Assembly: GCA_001600695.1 (NCBI GenBank)
Contig: BCKQ01000016.1
Location: 124,001 to 188,000, forward strand
Length of the DNA: 64,000 nt
DNA from: Ascoidea asiatica
Taxonomy: Eukaryota > Ascomycota > Saccharomycetes > Ascoideales > Ascoideaceae
Reading direction: 5' to 3'
Shown: piece after piece, positions 1 to 10,801 of the stretch
Position numbering within the stretch: the stretch's first letter is position 1
Layout of the letters: every line of letters starts with the position of its first letter
Translations under genes and position numbers: made by a program
Notes under the pieces: model-generated
The model's input: the letters and a program-made list of their open reading frames with translations, nothing else
Databases searched by the model: none
Told to the model about the DNA's origin: nothing

Positions 1-1765
1 CCTTTAAAAAGTTCTATCCAAGCTCCAATTCTTGTTTCTGAAAGAAACTCAAATAATATCACTCAAAATAAAACAGAAAACTCTTGGGCATTTAATGCAA
101 CTGAAGCTTGGATTTGCTTCGCTTCCACTGCTCTTTCTATGGAAGATTACAATCTCACAATTTCTTGTACAGAAAGGGCTTTAAAGCACGATCCTGCTTC
201 TTCTCAAGCATTTTGTTTGTTATCTTCTGCAGTAAGATTAGATTCTTCAAAAGTCAATAAACAACAAGAATGGTTAAGAATTGCCTCAAAAATTACTGAT
301 TCAATAGTTAAATATCAAAATTTATCTTTTGATTATAAGATATTTGTTGAATTAGGTAGAGGGTATTTAATCTCTGATGATATTAACCAGGCTGAAGCTG
401 CTTTAAATAAAGCTCTACAATTAAACGATAATGATCCTGAAATTTACTTTCTTAAAGGTAAAGTGTTTATAAATCTAGGTATGAAAGCTGATGCTTCAGA
501 ATCTTTTAAAAGTTGCTTAAGTTTTTTTCCAAATGATCCTAATTTTATGATGAAAGAAAAACAATCTTGTATTTTAGCTAACTCTTGTCATATTGAGTTA
601 GCTAATGTATATGCATCGGATGGTAAAACAAATACTGCAATTGAAGAATTAAATAAAATTTATATAAATTCTGCTATTGAATCAAAATTAGATAATCTAG
701 TTGATTTATGGTGTGCATTATGTGTTGCAAAAGATCGTTCAAATGATTCACAAGGCGCTTTATATTGCTTACGTCAAGCTCGAGAAAAAGTTCCATCAAA
801 TAGTAGTGCGACTTATAGATTGGATTTATTGGAGTCTTTCTTTCTATTAAAAGATCCTAATTATAGTAATCCTGATTATGTTGTTCAAATTCTTCTAAAA
901 TATATTGAAAATAATCCCCAATTTAATGAAGATTTTCAATCAGATTTTCTACCTTTCTTTTTTGTTGGGTATTCTAGTTTAGTTACAAGAAATATTAACT
1001 TTGCATATAAAATGTTTGAATTCGTTTTAAAAAAGTGTTCAAATTCTCCATTACCTTGGTTAGCAATGGGTGCTGTATATTTGGAAATTGGACAGTTAAA
1101 GGACTCTTTATATGCTTATTCACAAGCAGCTCAAATAGAAGATAATATAAATGCTTTAGCTTCAGCTGATGCTTTATGTAGTGCATGGCAAGGATTATCA
1201 GCAGTTTACGAAAGATGTGATGACCAATTACCAGACGCAGCAGATGCTTGCCATCATGCTGCTACTCATGCCAGACGTTCAGGTCAAACGGAAGTTAGTA
1301 TTAATCTTAGTGCAAGAGAAGAAGCTTTGAAAGCAGCTCAATTGAAACAGAGGCCTGCTCCAGCTCCTTCAAAATATCCTCCGTTACCTGTTATAATGGT
1401 GAGAGAATTAACAGCCTTGTCTTTTCGTGATAGAGTCGCTCTTGCTACCAAAGAATCTTTGCTACCCATGAAACAATCAGAGGAACAGAGAAGACTTGTT
1501 AATGAAATACCTGTCTCAATTATGTATCAACAAAGAGAAGAAAATTCCGTCGTTACTCAACTACCTTCCCTTCCTCAGGTACAAGCAAGAGTTCAATCTC
1601 AAGACCATCATCAAACGCAATCTCTTCCTCAAAAACTACAACAAGTTCCAATTGATGTACAGTCTCCAACTCTTAATCAAGGTCCAGTACCAGCATCCTT
1701 ACAATCCCATCCACAACAACAACAACAGCAACAACAACAACAACAGCAACGACAGCAACAACAGC

Positions 1766-1805
<40 letters not shown>

Positions 1806-1807
1806 GC

Positions 1808-1851
<44 letters not shown>

Positions 1852-2667
1852 CTACTACAACAACAACTACGTTCTCAGTCACGACTTCCTCCACAACCCC
1901 ATCAGATTCCAATACAGCAAATGCAACCAATGCTGAGAATTCAAAGTCAGCCAATGGCCAATCCACAATTTGGGCCTCCACCACCACCTATCCAAGCCCT
2001 GGCACCTCCATCTATGCAGCTTCAAATGCAAATGCAGATACCTATTCTGCCACCAATGCAACGCATAGCTCAAGGTTCCCCTTCAAACTCACTTCCCACT
2101 CCTTCTAGATCAAGAGAAGCATATCCACCATATCCTCCTGGAATGAACATTAATCGTCCTCCAGGTCTTCAACCTCAACCTCAGGTACAAATAGAAATAG
2201 GACAAATCCATGAACAACAACAGCGCCAACAGCAGCAGCAACAACAACAACAACAACAGCAACTTCAACATCAGCAGCTTTCAATGCAACAACAACAGCA
2301 ACACCGCCAACAACAGCCTTTAATACAACAACAACATCAACAACCATTAATTCAACAGCTTCCAATGCAATCACAGCAACAACATAATCGTCAACCACTA
2401 CCTCCTCCACCACTGCAGCAACAACGTCATCAAGCTCTGTTACATCAACTTCCACATGGTCCAATGAATCCTCAGATGCAACAACCTCGTATGGTTCAGA
2501 CTTCAAATCTCCATCAGTCACCTAATTTACAACAGCAACAACAACAACCAATTCCACCTCCACCTCCACCAGTATCTCAACACCAGCAGCAAATTAATGG
2601 GTATCCTTATGGCTCATTTTATCCTCCTATTCCTCAACCAAATGGCCAATACCCAAAATGGAGGTAG
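1..2667 (+). CDS. Cyc8/Ssn6-like TPR and polyglutamine corepressor, 5' end cut by window start
   Basis: The reading frame is open from base 1, so the protein starts upstream; the first visible ATG (139) is internal. About 888 residues are visible. Codons 1-440 are tetratricopeptide-like helices: the segment around codons 35-45 (TEAWICFASTALS) aligns by eye with the first Cyc8 TPR, and the stretch near codons 355-425 (LPWLAMGAVYLEIGQLKDSL, then YERCDDQLPDAADA) matches the last Cyc8 TPRs. After this come a long polyQ tract (about codons 571-620), a Pro/Gln/Met-rich region and a second Gln-rich tract, the architecture of Cyc8. In S. cerevisiae Cyc8 pairs with Tup1 as a general corepressor recruited by DNA-binding repressors, including Rfx1, which is also encoded in this window. 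The TPRs are much more divergent than usual for Cyc8, so this may be a fast-evolving paralogue. Confidence 0.75.
1711..1860 (+). repeat. CAA/CAG microsatellite encoding polyglutamine
   Basis: Nearly uninterrupted CAA with occasional CAG codons inside the Cyc8-like gene; it encodes the main Gln run. A second looser tract lies at about 2212-2400. The mixed codons should slow slippage compared with a pure repeat. Confidence 0.9.
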
Positions 2668-3601
2668 ATCATCGTTCAAATAATGGGTTCTTTATTCTTT
2701 ATTCTTTTTTTTATATCTTTATTCCATATTTTATACGCTATTTTTTTTCACCTTACTTATTTTTTTTCAAGTTTTTCGTTCTAATTTTGGAATGTGTCTT
2801 CTTTTCCATTTTTCAGCTTCGTTTTATCTACTCTTTTTGTTACTTTTATACAAACTTCTATTCTTTTTCTTTCAATTTGTATCTTTAGCTTCTATAAGTA
2901 TATTTACTTTTTTATTTCTTGGTTTAATAAATTCAATACCAGTTTGGGTCTAATTAATTGCTTCAATTGGCTATTTAATATTTTTGATTAATTTTTCTTC
3001 AAAATTTTAATATTATTATTCGTCGGTTATGCCTTCCAGTTTACATTAATTTTCATCTTTTTGCAACCTATTAGTAGGTTCAACGAAGGTTATACAACAC
3101 ACTCTTTGAATATTATATTGTAAGCATATTTCAAATCAATTATCTGCATTATGGATTGGCAATTACTACATTCAATTATGATATACCTTTTTTTAAAAAG
3201 ATAACAGTTCCGAGACATCATTGAATGTATGATAGATACATATTATACTGATCTTCATTTGTAAAGTTTATCAACATTAAAAAATATAAAGATTTCTCGC
3301 AGAAATACAAATGTACTAGTTAAGCTTTGCCAAAAAAGATTAAAAGTCTATTCTATTTGCATCATCATTCTATCAATGATATTATTCTTTTAGCAAAATT
3401 GAAATGAATCGGATCCATGAAAAAAAACAAGGTTAGTTATAAGTGAAATAATAATTGAAAAACTAATCAAAAAGAAGCCAACAAAAAGTCTAAAAAGAAG
3501 GGTAGAAAAATTGAGGCTTTGATTTATTTTAATTATATGTATATATTATTTACAAAAATGCTAAATTAAAAATAGATTAGTTTTATTTAAAAACAAAAAT
3601 T
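2668..3601. other. Convergent 3' intergenic region, no gene seen
   Basis: A+T-rich interval between the ends of the Cyc8-like gene (+) and EHD3 (-). It has long T tracts just after the Cyc8-like stop, consistent with polyadenylation signals for both genes. I looked for C/D-box snoRNA signatures and found isolated C-box-like strings without matching D boxes or terminal stems. No tRNA or coding frame is convincing. Confidence 0.6.
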
Positions 3602-5230
3602 CTATTTAGTCCATTCTAAATATTCAGGATTGAATTCATTTGGTTTTGTTTTTCGTTGTAAAATATTTTCAATTTTCCATCTTAAACCAATCTTATTATT
3701 ATATTTAGAAGTGAATCTATTCAATACTTCTTTTTTCGATACAGCAAAATCTCTACCAGAACCATCATTTCCAGTTATATAATCCCTGACTTCAGATTCA
3801 GTTGGCAAACCATAATTGGAAATATAAGAATTATATTTAATAAACTGATTATTTTCAGGAGAGTGAAGATTGATCAAGTCTTTACTTATTAATGAATCTT
3901 TGATTGTAGCATCAATACTCGAATTTTTTTCTGGAGATAAAAATTTCAAAATATCTGAAGCACTAATATCTGTTGGTTTTTTGAATAACCAGTTTGGATT
4001 ATTTTTTTTTGTAATTAATTTGTTTGAAACCCCTTCGTTAAAATCATTATTTTTTGAATCTAGCATTAGTAATTGAGCTGAAGTTAATTCCTGTTTGATT
4101 GAATCATAATTTGACTGATTTTTATTCTTTTTCAATAATTCATAAGCTAACTTCAATGAAATTGAAGATTTTTTACTTAATTTTTCAACTATTTCGGTGA
4201 TAAAGGATTTTAATGAGTCTGAATTTAATGATGACTTTAATTCTTTTTCTAAATTTATTAAAATTAAATCTATTGAATTTTTATCATTTAATTGAAAAAT
4301 TCTTTCTATTAAATTGATCTGATCATTTGAATATTTCATATTATGATCAATTGGGATTGGATCTGTAAACTCTTCAATTGTTTGATTTATAATTGAATAA
4401 AATTCTTTAACTTGATTTGAAATATTCGAAATATTTGAATTTGGATTGATATTATGCAAATAATCATTAGGATAGGATAAATCTGACAATCTTTTAGTTA
4501 AATCATTTAATCTAACTTCAGGTACATAATGGGTTGCATTACCAATTAGTAAATTATCAATACCTTTGATTTTATCACCAGTTAAAGCTAAATAAAGACC
4601 AAGATTATTTTCCATTCTAGATAAATAAAATGTAGTCCCAACATCAGGAAAGAAACCTATATCCATTTCTGGCATTGCAAAATTGGTTGATTCAGTTGCA
4701 ATTCTGAAAGGATTATGAATAGATAAGCCAACACCACCACCCATTGTAATACCATTCATATAAGCAATTACTGGTTTTGAATAAATAGATAAATAATAAT
4801 TCAAAGAATATTCAGTTTCAAAAAATTTACAGGATAAGTCTTTTTTATTATTTAAGTTATTTCTAGCACATTCAGCAACATCACCACCTGAACAAAATGC
4901 TCTTGAAGATGAGGAGTTTATTATTATTAAGTTATTTAAATTTGATTTTGAATATTCAACTAATCTTGAAGATATTTTTGAACACATATCTGTGGTTAAT
5001 GAATTTAATTTTTTAGGTCTATTCAATGTTATAATTCTTGCACCACCTTGATGAGAAACTAAGATTTCTTCTTCAGTGATTGGTTGCGACATTGTTGAAT
5101 AGAAATTCTTAATATTTGAGTTATAGGTATTAACAGATCTTAACTGTTTTAAGTAATTTGAAGAATTTAAAGATTTTATATATCTTGGAGATTTAAATGA
5201 TCCTAAGGATCGATTCGTAGCTAAGAACAT
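3602..5230 (-). CDS. EHD3: 3-hydroxyisobutyryl-CoA hydrolase, mitochondrial
   Basis: This 542-residue crotonase-fold protein resembles yeast Ehd3 and human HIBCH, which hydrolyse 3-hydroxyisobutyryl-CoA in valine breakdown. Visible signatures are ITLNRPKKLNSL (about residues 67-78), AFCSGGDV (111-118), the oxyanion-hole loop NGITMGGGVGLS (159-170) and MPEMDIGFFPDVG (186-198), which contains the expected catalytic pair Glu188 and Asp196. The first 45 residues are rich in Arg, Lys, Ser and Asn without acidic residues, a typical mitochondrial presequence. A second Met at residue 47 (MSQPITEEE) could start a shorter form without it. A divergent paralogue lies at 44416-45846. The long C-terminal extension after the crotonase core is normal for this family. 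Confidence 0.92.
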   Translation of the reverse strand: MFLATNRSLGSFKSPRYIKSLNSSNYLKQLRSVNTYNSNIKNFYSTMSQPITEEEILVSHQGGARIITLNRPKKLNSLTTDMCSKISSRLVEYSKSNLNNLIIINSSSSRAFCSGGDVAECARNNLNNKKDLSCKFFETEYSLNYYLSIYSKPVIAYMNGITMGGGVGLSIHNPFRIATESTNFAMPEMDIGFFPDVGTTFYLSRMENNLGLYLALTGDKIKGIDNLLIGNATHYVPEVRLNDLTKRLSDLSYPNDYLHNINPNSNISNISNQVKEFYSIINQTIEEFTDPIPIDHNMKYSNDQINLIERIFQLNDKNSIDLILINLEKELKSSLNSDSLKSFITEIVEKLSKKSSISLKLAYELLKKNKNQSNYDSIKQELTSAQLLMLDSKNNDFNEGVSNKLITKKNNPNWLFKKPTDISASDILKFLSPEKNSSIDATIKDSLISKDLINLHSPENNQFIKYNSYISNYGLPTESEVRDYITGNDGSGRDFAVSKKEVLNRFTSKYNNKIGLRWKIENILQRKTKPNEFNPEYLEWTK

Positions 5231-6171
5231 TCTTGAATTGAATTCACCTAAAAGTACGAAATATTTAGTAGGATTCTTTTCAAATATAAATAAGTATCTA
5301 GTAAGTAGTACTTTTGAAAGTTAATTGTCTCTCCTCTTTTTTCTTCTCCAAAAAAATGAAGCACAAGGAGTGAATTAACTGGGTAAATCTAATTGGATTC
5401 ATTTATCTTCAGATGAAAAGGTTCATTTCTTTCATCCACCGAAACAAGGCAAAACGCAAGAAAAATTTGACCGACAAAGAGAAGCGCAAAGCAAGTCACG
5501 CTGCCCGTACCAACTCCACTATTTCAGCACCGCAACAATTTCACTTTTGCGACGAGCTTTTGCGCTCTTGCCTCTGAATTCGAGGTTGAGGAATGGGGGT
5601 TTGAGTTTTTGGGGTTTGAATTTTTTGGGGTCTGCAAAAACAATTTTAATTCGATTTCACAATAACGTTAAAAATTAATTACTTAACGTTTAACGGTTAG
5701 TCAATTAACAATCGTCAACGGTTTTGTAATTGAATCTAATTAACTCAATTAGTCACTTATTAATCACTTATTAATCACTTATTAATCACTTGATAAATAA
5801 GTCAATCAATGAATCAAAGAAAGCGAGTGAATAAAAATCAGAAAAACATAATTAGTTCAATTCAATATTTTGGTTGGAAAAGTTACTCAGTTGATTTTTT
5901 CACATTCATTTTACTAGAACTACTCTAAATTTTGAATAAATAATGGTAGACAAAACTGTATTAAAATATCATTGGTCTCTAAGAGTAAAATAAGAATTTA
6001 CCAAAACAATAAAAAAATGAAACAAAAAAAAGTCATAAAAAGTCATTAACTGAAATGAAATAGAACAATCTATTCCACATGCAATAAATAAAAGCATTGA
6101 TACCGGCATTAATAAAATAAGTAAATAAAAGCAAGAAATGAAAGAAGTGTTTTTTTTTTCCTTCTCTAACA
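5231..6171. promoter_or_regulatory. EHD3 upstream region with a G+C-richer island
   Basis: Lies between the EHD3 start and the hexose transporter stop, both on the minus strand. Bases about 5390-5640 are clearly richer in G+C (several GCG and CGA strings) than the surrounding DNA; the rest is A+T-rich. A small minus-strand open frame at 5969-6172 abuts the transporter stop but shows no family resemblance. An 11-bp tandem repeat is listed separately. Confidence 0.5.
5754..5791. repeat. 11-bp tandem repeat, three exact copies
   Basis: Unit CACTTATTAAT repeats at 5754, 5765 and 5776, followed by a partial copy (CACTT). Lies in the EHD3 upstream region. Confidence 0.9.
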
Positions 6172-7773
6172 CTAAACTGACATATTAGAATCATTAGATG
6201 TTTCAGCTTTCAAATTGGAATTAAATTTAGCTAATTCATCAGCATGATCTTTATTAAGTTGCTGGGTTTTTTCTAAACTTGGTTTGAAATTTGATGATTG
6301 CCATGCATATTTATATTCATCATACATTACATCAACATCTTCTAATGTCATGTTTTTAGTTTCATAAATTGTTAAATATGCAAATAAAACACATAAAACA
6401 TTGCATCCACCCCAAATAAAATAAACTCTAGTTCCTAAATCTGCATTACCTTTACCAGAATCAATCATATATGGTGTAGCATATGCAATACCAAAATTCC
6501 ATAACCAGTTTGATGCTGTTGCCATTGAAACTGATTTTGCTCTAGTTCTTAATGGATAAAGTTCTCCAACAATAACCCAAGCTACTGGACCCCAAGTTGC
6601 TGCAAAAAATGCAATAAAAATACATGCAAATGCAATTAAACAATTATTTGCAGGACCAGAATTTGCACATTCACCAACAATTGCAATAATAAGATCTGCA
6701 ATTGACATACCAACTGCTCCCCAAATTAATAATGGTCTTCTACCAACGACTTCAATCAAATAAATACCTGGAATTGTCATAATCATATTGACAACATTGG
6801 TAATAACCGTAACTGTAAATGCGTTTTTAATACCTGCATTACCAAAAAAAGTTGTACCATAATAGAATATAAAATTAATACCTGTTAATTGTTGAAACAT
6901 TTGTAAAGAAGTACCTGTAATAAGTCTTTTTAATTGAGAATTTGATTTTTTAAAACAGTCAAACCATGTGGAATCTCCAATTGAACATTCATAATCATAA
7001 TTTGCTTTAATTTCATCGTATTCTTCTTCAATTTCTTTATGACCTAAAGGTAATTCTCTTAATCTTGAAAGTGATTTTTTAGCTTCTTCTTCATTACCTT
7101 TATGAATCCAAAATCTTGGAGTATCTGGTAAAAAAATCATACCAATACCTAAAATTAATGACCATAAAAATTGTAAACCGATTGGAATTCTATATGAACC
7201 AGAATTATTTTTATTTTGTGTACCTTTTTCAACACATGCAGCTAAGAAAATACCAATAGTTATAGCAAATTGATAACAGGAAACAATTGCACCACGAACT
7301 GATTTGGGAACTGTTTCTGATTGATATAATGGAATTGTGGCAGAAATAAAACCTAAACCTAAACCTGCAATTGCTCTACCTGCAGCTAATAATGCAATTG
7401 AAGTTGAGGCAGTTTGAAGAATAACACCAAGATTAAAAATAAAAAATGATGAAAGAATTAAGGTCCATCTACGACCTAAGGTATCAGCAAGTAAAGGAGC
7501 TAATAATGAACCAAAAAAAGTACCAGCAGATAATATAGAAACAATTAATGAATGTTCAGAAGATGAAAAATCTGTATGATTGCTTGGAAATGTCTTTTTA
7601 ACATAATCCATAGCCATTACACCTGATATTGAACCAGTATCATATCCATAAAGAATACCACCAAATGAAGCAAACAAACCAACTAATATAGAAACTTTTA
7701 AAGAAGCTTCAGATGATTTTTCAGGTGGAGAATAGAATTTTGTCCAGAATTTGGAATTAATAAATTTTTTCAT
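6172..7773 (-). CDS. Hexose transporter, major facilitator superfamily (HGT1/RAG-type)
   Basis: This 533-residue protein carries the sugar-porter signatures: GGILYGYDTG in the first membrane span (about 38-47), LADTLGRRW in the loop after span 2, a PDTPRFWI version of the PESPRF motif near residue 215, QQLTGINFIFYYG (about 290) typical of glucose transporters, and VVGRRPLL in the second half. Length and twelve hydrophobic segments fit a complete plasma-membrane proton/glucose or facilitative hexose carrier. By eye it is closest to the Kluyveromyces HGT1 and Candida HGT1/2 high-affinity group; exact substrate cannot be read from sequence. The gene contains no CTG codon in 533 codons. Upstream DNA carries a cluster of CGGANNA sites, the Rgt1 recognition pattern, which suggests glucose-controlled repression. 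Confidence 0.93.
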   Translation of the reverse strand: MKKFINSKFWTKFYSPPEKSSEASLKVSILVGLFASFGGILYGYDTGSISGVMAMDYVKKTFPSNHTDFSSSEHSLIVSILSAGTFFGSLLAPLLADTLGRRWTLILSSFFIFNLGVILQTASTSIALLAAGRAIAGLGLGFISATIPLYQSETVPKSVRGAIVSCYQFAITIGIFLAACVEKGTQNKNNSGSYRIPIGLQFLWSLILGIGMIFLPDTPRFWIHKGNEEEAKKSLSRLRELPLGHKEIEEEYDEIKANYDYECSIGDSTWFDCFKKSNSQLKRLITGTSLQMFQQLTGINFIFYYGTTFFGNAGIKNAFTVTVITNVVNMIMTIPGIYLIEVVGRRPLLIWGAVGMSIADLIIAIVGECANSGPANNCLIAFACIFIAFFAATWGPVAWVIVGELYPLRTRAKSVSMATASNWLWNFGIAYATPYMIDSGKGNADLGTRVYFIWGGCNVLCVLFAYLTIYETKNMTLEDVDVMYDEYKYAWQSSNFKPSLEKTQQLNKDHADELAKFNSNLKAETSNDSNMSV

Positions 7774-8988
7774 TATTGATTAAAATTTTTTAATAAAAGT
7801 TAGCTAGATTGAAATATTAAATATGTTAATAATTGAAAAATGATTGAAAAATAATTGGATATTTGAAAGTATTTATAATTGAAAGTAATTATAATAAATA
7901 GTTTTTAGTAATAATATTTTGTAATTTTTTCTAAAAAATATAAAGTTTTATAATTTATAATAGTAGAATATAATAATTTGATAATGAGTAAAAATGAAAA
8001 AAAAATCCTGAGAAAAATGTAAAATTTAAACAGAACTATCTGGATCATTTTATATCAATTTCTGTAAACTAACCCCACAAGATAATTTATTTCCCCATAT
8101 TTTCTCCAAATCATGGTAGGTGGCTGAAATCATAACAGTAGTGGTAATATTTTTTTTTTTTTTTCCCCATAAAGAAATAATTCAGATAAAAATTATTATT
8201 AGTAAAAGCAGTTGTTAATCCAAACTCATGAAAATGGTAATGACCTACAATTCAATGAGCTCTCAAATATTCAGGTTTGCAAAAATGAATATATTATACC
8301 CTACTGTTATTTCAAACCACAAGAACATGACCCCATTATATTATTTTTACAATGAAAAAGTCATTGAAATTTCTAGTTTTTCCGCTCCTATAATATACAT
8401 CTAAAGTTTCAAGCAATCGGAATAACCTATAGCGGAAGCAATTCGGAACAAAAAACTATTCTACCAATCACGGCTTTTCAGAACCCCTTCCACCGGGACA
8501 TGCAGCGCAGTACAGATCAGTTTATGCAGATTGAGAGACCACGGATCATTCCTCGGATCATTCAGTTAAGAGTATTTGCATACTTTTGATGATGACAGGA
8601 AACTTATGATTTTGCAGAAAGCATAGTAAACTACTCAGTAGTATAATTAGTTGAGTGATTGGCACCTTATTTGACATGGGATATCTGAGAGAATACATAT
8701 TCCGTTGAAAATAAATCTTGAAATAGTAAAGTTCATTCCAAAAAAATCAATTTTTCAGTATTACTTTTGGTTCTATGTTTTGAACTTATAACTATTCTTT
8801 TTTGAATTTCCTTCAATACTGTTCACGAATCATAGAGCTAGTTTTACAAAAAGAGAGACAAAAATAAAAATAATTACAAACATAAACGATAGTGTCATTC
8901 TTTTTTTTTTGACTAGATTCTTTTTACCAAGGAGATCATGTAAGTATTAAAATTGAAAAAATAAGTTGAATTCAATTTAAAAAAAAAA
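7774..8988. promoter_or_regulatory. Hexose transporter upstream region
   Basis: A 1.2-kb region between the transporter start and tRNA-Val. The first 600 bp are A+T-rich; the interval 8378-8704 holds the CGGANNA cluster listed separately. A C-rich stretch near 8073-8100 and a CCCC string near 8165 vaguely resemble Mig1-type sites but do not match the full pattern. No coding frame is supported. Confidence 0.55.
8378..8704. promoter_or_regulatory. Cluster of six CGGANNA (Rgt1-type) sites
   Basis: Matches to CGGANNA on either strand are at 8378-8384 (-), 8418-8424 (+), 8444-8450 (+), 8542-8548 (+), 8554-8560 (+) and 8698-8704 (-). In S. cerevisiae the zinc-cluster repressor Rgt1 binds CGGANNA copies upstream of HXT hexose transporter genes and is relieved by glucose. 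The sites lie about 605-930 bp upstream of the hexose transporter start codon, in the expected place. Binding is inferred. Confidence 0.55.
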
Positions 8989-9062
8989 TGATTTTGCCCA
9001 GGATCGAACAGGGGACGTTCTGCGTGTTAAGCAGATGCCATAACCAACTAGACCACAAAACC
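8989..9062 (-). tRNA. tRNA-Val (anticodon AAC)
   Basis: Read on the minus strand, it starts GGTTTTG and ends CAAAATC plus discriminator A, giving a 7-bp acceptor stem (one G-T pair). The anticodon stem-loop is TCTGC-TTAACAC-GCAGA with anticodon AAC. The internal A box (TGGTCTAGTTGG) and B box (GTTCGATCC) are intact, and a T run (A run on the plus strand) follows as pol III terminator. No intron. Total 74 nt. Confidence 0.96.
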
Positions 9063-9172
9063 TTATTAGAAAGTCCAGCCGACGAACTAGAATTCTTACA
9101 AGACATGCCTAGACAAAATCATTCCAAGAAAAGGAAAAAAAACAAAAAAAGAAAGGGAGAAAAAAAGAAAAT

Positions 9173-9264
9173 TGAAACTGACAGGAATTGAACCTGCAGC
9201 CCTTCGATTGCAACTCAATCATTCAGAACTGGAGTCGAAAGCTCTACCATTGAGCCACAGCTTC
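9173..9264 (-). tRNA. tRNA-Trp (anticodon CCA) with intron of about 20 nt
   Basis: On the minus strand it starts GAAGCTG and ends CAGTTTC plus discriminator A. The A box (TGGCTCAATGG) and B box (GGTTCAATTCC) are clear. The anticodon stem TTCGA pairs with TCGAA; the CTCCA loop is followed by about 20 extra bases before the 3' half of the loop, the usual intron position after base 37. A 92-nt gene minus 20 nt gives the normal 72-nt tRNA-Trp. It lies about 110 bp from tRNA-Val in the same orientation. T-rich sequence follows only weakly. Confidence 0.93.
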
Positions 9265-9493
9265 ATTTCTTGAACTTTGAGTTTGGTGATAACTTTAACA
9301 GAATTTAAACATGGCTGCTTGTAGCCCTGAAATGGGAGGAATAGTTAGTTCTTAGATACAATTGATGAATTTTTTCTTTTGAATTTGTTGTGTCTTAATT
9401 CTATTCTTAATATAAGTGAAAATTATCTATTAATCATCTATATTTAAGTTAGTTTAATAGTATTATTTAATAAATTTCTGGATTTTTTTTTAA

Positions 9494-10801
9494 TTACCTT
9501 GGAGTTATAATTATATTTTTACCAATTACTTTTCTTTTTGCATACTTCATTATGAATCTATCAATTTTCATTTTTTGATTATTTAAATTATTAATTAATA
9601 AATCGTCAATAAATGGTTTAATTTCAACTAAATTCCAAGAATTTTTAAATTGAAATAATTGTTTAAATCTTAATTTTGGATCATTTGATAAAATATCTTT
9701 TGAAAAAAATTTAATTTTATCATTATTTAAAATTATATAATAACCATTTAAATAATTTAAATTTATTGAAATTGAATAAAAATTAGGTATTAAAGATTTC
9801 CAATTAATTAAAAAATCTTGTTTATTTATATTAGATTTATTTGCAAATAAATTTAAAGCTTTTAGTCCATAATATTTTGAGATTTTTAAATCATTAAATT
9901 TATATTTTATATCATTATTATTATCATTATTATTATCATTACTATTATGATTTGAATTTCTTAATGCAAATTTATTCAAAATTGATTGAATTATATTTTT
10001 ATTTAATAAAATTTTTTCACTTATATCATTTGATTGAATTAAATTGAAAATTTGATCAATTGAAATATAATCATTATAAATATTATATTGATTAGTTGAA
10101 ATTAATAATTTAATTAAATAATTTAAAGAATTAAAAATTAAATCATCAGATAAAATTACAGCAATATTATTAATAGAATTATAACTTTTATCAACATCAA
10201 TATTACAGCCAGATGATTCATACCAAAGTTTATTAAATTGAGAAATTGATAAAGTTGATTGATTTTTAAATTGGTTTAAAGAAACTAAATTATTAGTTTT
10301 ATTTTTAATAATTTCATCTAAATTATATCCATTAAATATTGGTAATATATCAATATTCAAATTAAAATCGTTTTTCAAAATTAATTCAAAATGAGAAGTT
10401 AAGGAAGTAAATGAAATTAACGATTTTTGATCATTATTTTCCAAATCATCATCACTATCACCACCATTAGCATTATCATTATCATTATCATTATCATTAT
10501 CATTATCATTATCATTATCATTATCATTATCATTATCATTATCATTATCATTATTTATAAATTTATTAACTAATAATGTATTAGAATGTTTTTTTAACCT
10601 CATTTGAAAAGTTTTTGAATTTGAAACTAAAACCATATCATCTAAATTATTTGAAGATTTGAAAAATAATTTCTCATTTCCAGATTCAATTATTTCAATC
10701 AAATCATCATTCAATTCAATTGTTTTCAAAGAATTATCAAAATTCAAACAAGAATATAAATCGAAAGTTGATAAAGATGTACCAGAACCAATATTACTCA
10801 T
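9494..10801 (-). CDS. DCC1: Dcc1-like subunit of the Ctf18-RFC clamp loader
   Basis: This 435-residue protein resembles Dcc1, which with Ctf8 joins the alternative clamp loader Ctf18-RFC in sister chromatid cohesion and replication checkpoint signalling. The strongest evidence is the C-terminus: FKQLFQFKNSWNLVEIKPFI followed by KIDRFIMKYAKRKVIGK matches the terminal winged-helix end of Dcc1. The N-terminal half (TFQMRLKKHSNTLLV, LILKNDFNL) fits the Dcc1 Ctf8-binding region. A (Asp-Asn) repeat of about 16 pairs, encoded by an ATTATC microsatellite, is inserted near residues 83-112, and a second Asn/Asp insert lies near residue 285; both look like species-specific expansions in loops. It is divergently transcribed from RPL13 across a shared upstream region. 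Confidence 0.8.
   Translation of the reverse strand: MSNIGSGTSLSTFDLYSCLNFDNSLKTIELNDDLIEIIESGNEKLFFKSSNNLDDMVLVSNSKTFQMRLKKHSNTLLVNKFINNDNDNDNDNDNDNDNDNDNDNDNDNDNANGGDSDDDLENNDQKSLISFTSLTSHFELILKNDFNLNIDILPIFNGYNLDEIIKNKTNNLVSLNQFKNQSTLSISQFNKLWYESSGCNIDVDKSYNSINNIAVILSDDLIFNSLNYLIKLLISTNQYNIYNDYISIDQIFNLIQSNDISEKILLNKNIIQSILNKFALRNSNHNSNDNNNDNNNDIKYKFNDLKISKYYGLKALNLFANKSNINKQDFLINWKSLIPNFYSISINLNYLNGYYIILNNDKIKFFSKDILSNDPKLRFKQLFQFKNSWNLVEIKPFIDDLLINNLNNQKMKIDRFIMKYAKRKVIGKNIIITPR
10466..10555. repeat. 6-bp ATTATC tandem repeat inside DCC1
   Basis: About 14 copies of ATTATC in register with the DCC1 codons, encoding an alternating Asp-Asn run. Copy number changes would alter the protein by two residues per unit without a frameshift. 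Confidence 0.9.

Noticed and set aside
1673-2521. Minus-strand frames rich in Val within the Cyc8-like gene
   Set aside because: They are antisense reads of the CAA repeat (TTG/GTT), with no domain.
5969-6172. 67-codon minus-strand frame next to the transporter stop
   Set aside because: Hydrophobic composition from T-rich 3' DNA; no family match and no separate promoter.
8988-9191. 67-codon frame over tRNA-Val
   Set aside because: It overlaps the tRNA and its flank; the tRNA fully explains the sequence.
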